This document shows, in pieces, positions 5,947 through 8,059 of a DNA stretch of 8,059 nucleotides. Position 1 is the first letter of the stretch. Each line of letters starts with the position of its first letter. The notes beneath the pieces are model-generated. The model was given only the letters and a program-made list of their open reading frames with translations. It ran no database searches and had not been told where the DNA came from. A program made the translations under genes and the position numbers. Origin of the DNA: Actinomycetota bacterium (GTDB lineage Bacteria; Actinomycetota; Actinomycetes; S36-B12); contig VGBQ01000121.1 in the NCBI GenBank assembly GCA_016870425.1, positions 1-8,059 of the forward strand, written 5' to 3'.

Positions 5947-7896
5947 TTAGTGCACGTGGTCGGGGATGTCCGCCGCGACGATGCGCGAGACGGCGTAGGT
6001 GCGGACCTCGCCGGTGAGGCGGTCCACGGCGGTGAGCATCCCGGCCTGCAGGCGCATCGGATCCACCAGCCCTTCGGCATCGCCATAGTCGAGGCGCACG
6101 GTGAGCGAACCGGTGATGGCGCGTCGCAGGACGGCCATCGTCTCGGTGGCCGGCATGGGTTCGAGCGCGTCGCCGCCGGTGGACGCTGACGCGCCGGATG
6201 TGGTCGATGCCTGGCCTGCGCGCAGCGTCGCGATGGCCGCCGTGACGAGAGCGGGCGTGGCATCGCGGCGGGCGATGGGCGCTCCTGCGGCGCCTCGCGG
6301 CGCGCGTGCCCTGCGCCGGGGGGCGTGGGCGACCTGCCCATCGGCAGTCTCGGCGACCGGGTGCAGGCCGAGGTCGCGCAGGATGGCGACAGCGTCCTCG
6401 ACCCGGCCGGACACGGTGACGACGGTGGGCGAGACACGCACACAGCCGAGGTCCTCCGCGCGAGGGTCAGCCATGAGCGCGAGGAGCGCCGACTCGTCAT
6501 CGCAGCGGACGTACGCGGTGGCGATTCCCACACGCACCATGCCGTGTCGTCGTGCGGCGTCCTCGACGAGGTAGGCGAGCGGCTGGGGGATGGGCGTGCG
6601 CGAGATCCGAGCGAGGAAGTCGAGCATGCCCGCGGGGTCGCGGCCCGCGTCCAGCGCTCGGCGCACAGATGCGGAGCTGAAACGATGCACGATGGCACCA
6701 CCGGTGCTCTCGACATCGGCCATGAGCCGCAGCTCGCGGGCGATGTCGGGCAGCAGGGGCCCGGGAGCGATCGCCGTGAGATCCGCCTGGATGAGAACGT
6801 GGTCGAGCGGCTCGGGCATGGCTGCGCGCGCGGCCTGCAGGGCGTCCGCCTCGTCGTGGGCGGCAGACCTGCCCATGTCGGCCAGCGCCCCGCCGCCTGT
6901 GAAACCGAGGATCTCGAGTTCGTCGAGGATGGCGCGGATCTGCTCGCTGCGCTGCGAGCTCGCCTGGCGGGGTGCGCGTGCGTCGATGGCGCCGACGACC
7001 CTCTGCGCCTCCCTGGGTGCATGGCCGGGGGGCAGGGTCTCGAGCGCGGTGATCACCTGCTCGCGCAGCAGCGGCTGCCCCCGTCGCTCCACATCGTCCG
7101 ACAGGGGATTCGCCTCGGTCCCCGCGATGGCCGGCGCCCGCCGACTCGTCCACCAGGCGCGGGCCAGGCGCAGCCACTGCTCCTCCAAGGGCGCGTCGTG
7201 CCAGTCGTCGTAGGCGGTCGTCGGGCGCCAGTGCTCGTCGGCCTCGCCGTCTCGGCCGATCAACTGGGCGGCGTACGCCGTCTCGATCCACAAAGCGGCG
7301 GTCCGCTCGTCGACGTCGAGTGCGCGCGCCGTGGACGCGAGATCGCGGACTCCGATGCCCCCCTTGCGCAGGACGCCGGGTGCGCCGTCATCCGCCCAGG
7401 ACTCCGCGATCGCGATGACGCCGAGCACGGTGGCCAGCGCATGCTGGCCGGCGGTGCGCTCGACCACTCCGGGATCCCTCGCGATTGCCTCTATCGGGGG
7501 AGGCGGCCATGTGATGCGTGCCGTGCCCGCGCTTGAGAGTGACTCGCGAGCGGTGCGCACGAGCCGGAGTGCCTCGTCATCTCCCCAGACCAGAGCGAGC
7601 TCGCGCAGCCGATCCAGCGCCGCGGTGACCTCGGTCGCAAGGCTCGGGTCGAACCCCGCGAGGACCGTCTCGGTGTCGCATGGCTCCGCGTCGGCGACCA
7701 GTCCCGCGACCGCCAGCGCCAGCCCGTCGAGCCGGTCGAGTGCGCGCGCGGTGGACACGGCTGAGCCGGCACGGGCGGCCAGCGCCGTCATATCGGCGGG
7801 CACGGGGTGCAGCAGGTCGGGACGCCCGGACAGCAGCCGCGCGAGGTCATCATCGCTGCGGCCGCGCAGGTCGTCGGCGAGGCTGCGGGCGGGCAC
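5947..7896 (-). CDS. Helicase-associated protein with XPB-N-terminal-like (Helicase_C_3) domain and WYL-like C-terminus (Rv0862c type)
   Basis: A 649-residue protein without Walker motifs, so not itself a helicase. Residues 1-340 form a largely helical N-terminal region with winged-helix-like stretches (for example 182-215). Residues 366-515 make a Helicase_C_3 domain (VLIQADLTAIAPG, then AIVHRFSSASVRRALDAG, then PIPQPLAYLVEDAARRHG) that matches the N-terminal domain of the XPB in this window. A basic, low-complexity linker follows (RRRARAPRGAAGAPIARR, about 527-544). The end (587-643; LRRAI, VRLDYGDAEG, VDPMRL, RTYAVSRIV) resembles a WYL ligand- or nucleic-acid-binding domain. In M. tuberculosis the homologue lies beside XPB, which suggests a shared role in DNA repair, but the function is not established. 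GTG 7896 is the predicted transcription start of a TAACGT -10 element, so it is probably leaderless. It ends 4 bases from the convergent racemase gene. Confidence 0.9.
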   Translation of the reverse strand: MPARSLADDLRGRSDDDLARLLSGRPDLLHPVPADMTALAARAGSAVSTARALDRLDGLALAVAGLVADAEPCDTETVLAGFDPSLATEVTAALDRLRELALVWGDDEALRLVRTARESLSSAGTARITWPPPPIEAIARDPGVVERTAGQHALATVLGVIAIAESWADDGAPGVLRKGGIGVRDLASTARALDVDERTAALWIETAYAAQLIGRDGEADEHWRPTTAYDDWHDAPLEEQWLRLARAWWTSRRAPAIAGTEANPLSDDVERRGQPLLREQVITALETLPPGHAPREAQRVVGAIDARAPRQASSQRSEQIRAILDELEILGFTGGGALADMGRSAAHDEADALQAARAAMPEPLDHVLIQADLTAIAPGPLLPDIARELRLMADVESTGGAIVHRFSSASVRRALDAGRDPAGMLDFLARISRTPIPQPLAYLVEDAARRHGMVRVGIATAYVRCDDESALLALMADPRAEDLGCVRVSPTVVTVSGRVEDAVAILRDLGLHPVAETADGQVAHAPRRRARAPRGAAGAPIARRDATPALVTAAIATLRAGQASTTSGASASTGGDALEPMPATETMAVLRRAITGSLTVRLDYGDAEGLVDPMRLQAGMLTAVDRLTGEVRTYAVSRIVAADIPDHVH

Positions 7897-7902
7897 CGGA
7901 TG

Positions 7903-7908
7903 ACGTTA
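7903..7908 (-). promoter_or_regulatory. -10 element for leaderless transcription of the helicase-associated gene
   Basis: On the minus strand this reads TAACGT. Setting its last T (base 7903) at -7 puts +1 at 7896, the G of the GTG start. No Shine-Dalgarno is seen upstream of that codon, as expected for a leaderless mRNA. Confidence 0.65.
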
Positions 7909-7912
7909 CCCC

Positions 7913-7918
7913 TAGGCT
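7913..7918 (+). promoter_or_regulatory. -10 element for leaderless transcription of the HAD hydrolase gene
   Basis: TAGGCT, with its last T (7918) at -7, places +1 at 7925, the G of the GTG start. It lies back-to-back with the opposing -10 element, separated by only four C residues (7909-7912). No Shine-Dalgarno precedes the start. Confidence 0.65.
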
Positions 7919-7924
7919 CACCGA

Positions 7925-8059
7925 GTGCGCGCGATCGGCTTCGACCTGGACATGACCCTGGTCGACTCTGCCGATGGGATCGTCACCTCGGTCCAGCACG
8001 TGGTCGCGCAGTACGGCGTCGACGCGGACGGCGAGGAGATCCGATCGACGATCGGCCTG
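7925..8059 (+). CDS. HAD-superfamily hydrolase, phosphoglycolate phosphatase-like (5' end only)
   Basis: The first 45 residues are present and the gene runs off the window. HAD motif I is perfect: F-D7-L-D9-M-T11-L-V-D-S. The nucleophile aspartate is D7 and the general acid D9, as in cytoplasmic phosphatases that act on small phosphorylated metabolites. The helix that follows (GIVTSVQHVVAQYGVD) begins a cap domain of the PGP/Gph type. The substrate cannot be told from this fragment. GTG 7925 is supported by the motif lying at the very N-terminus and by a TAGGCT -10 element whose predicted +1 is the G of the start codon, so translation is probably leaderless. It diverges from the helicase-associated gene across 28 bases. 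Confidence 0.88.
   Translation, partial: MRAIGFDLDMTLVDSADGIVTSVQHVVAQYGVDADGEEIRSTIGL

Noticed and set aside
5427..7022. 531-codon minus-strand open frame across the end of the racemase and the helicase-associated gene
   Set aside because: It runs antisense through the racemase and out of frame through the helicase-associated gene. Its composition (Ser, Arg, Pro) is typical of shadow frames and it shows no motif.

Overview
The window is dense, GC-rich coding sequence. It has GTG starts at most genes, 4-bp stop/start overlaps and almost no intergenic DNA. These traits, plus a bacterial XPB helicase and a separate helicase-associated protein of the Mycobacterium tuberculosis Rv0861c/Rv0862c type, point to a high-GC actinobacterium. 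The genus cannot be told from the sequence. No RNA gene, CRISPR array, insertion sequence or prophage feature was seen, and no stretch longer than about 70 bases lacks a gene.

Layout from left to right. (a) The 3' end of a plus-strand gene, perhaps a VOC/glyoxalase-fold protein, is followed by a small YceI-like protein. (b) Converging on it is a minus-strand operon transcribed in the order M20 metallopeptidase, XPB DNA helicase, five-helix membrane protein. Its genes are joined by a GTGA and an ATGA overlap. (c) Diverging from the M20 gene is a plus-strand pair, a COG3375-type GNAT acyltransferase and an enolase-superfamily N-succinylamino acid racemase / o-succinylbenzoate synthase (NSAR/OSBS), also joined by a GTGA overlap. 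(d) A convergent minus-strand gene follows for a helicase-associated protein with an XPB-N-terminal-like domain and a WYL-like C-terminus. (e) The 5' end of a plus-strand HAD phosphatase closes the window.

The most coherent functional unit is M20 + GNAT + NSAR. Known biochemistry (Geobacillus kaustophilus) has the same three families convert D-amino acids irreversibly to L-amino acids: N-succinylation by the GNAT, racemisation of the N-succinyl compound by NSAR, and desuccinylation by the M20 hydrolase. Here the trio sits between two genes of a DNA-repair neighbourhood that are adjacent in M. tuberculosis, and the hydrolase gene is translationally coupled to the helicase.

At 7897-7924 two divergent genes share a 28-bp intergenic region. 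Each strand carries a TAnnnT -10 element whose predicted +1 is exactly the first base of the GTG start, an arrangement expected of back-to-back leaderless transcripts. A similar element lies just ahead of the GNAT gene.
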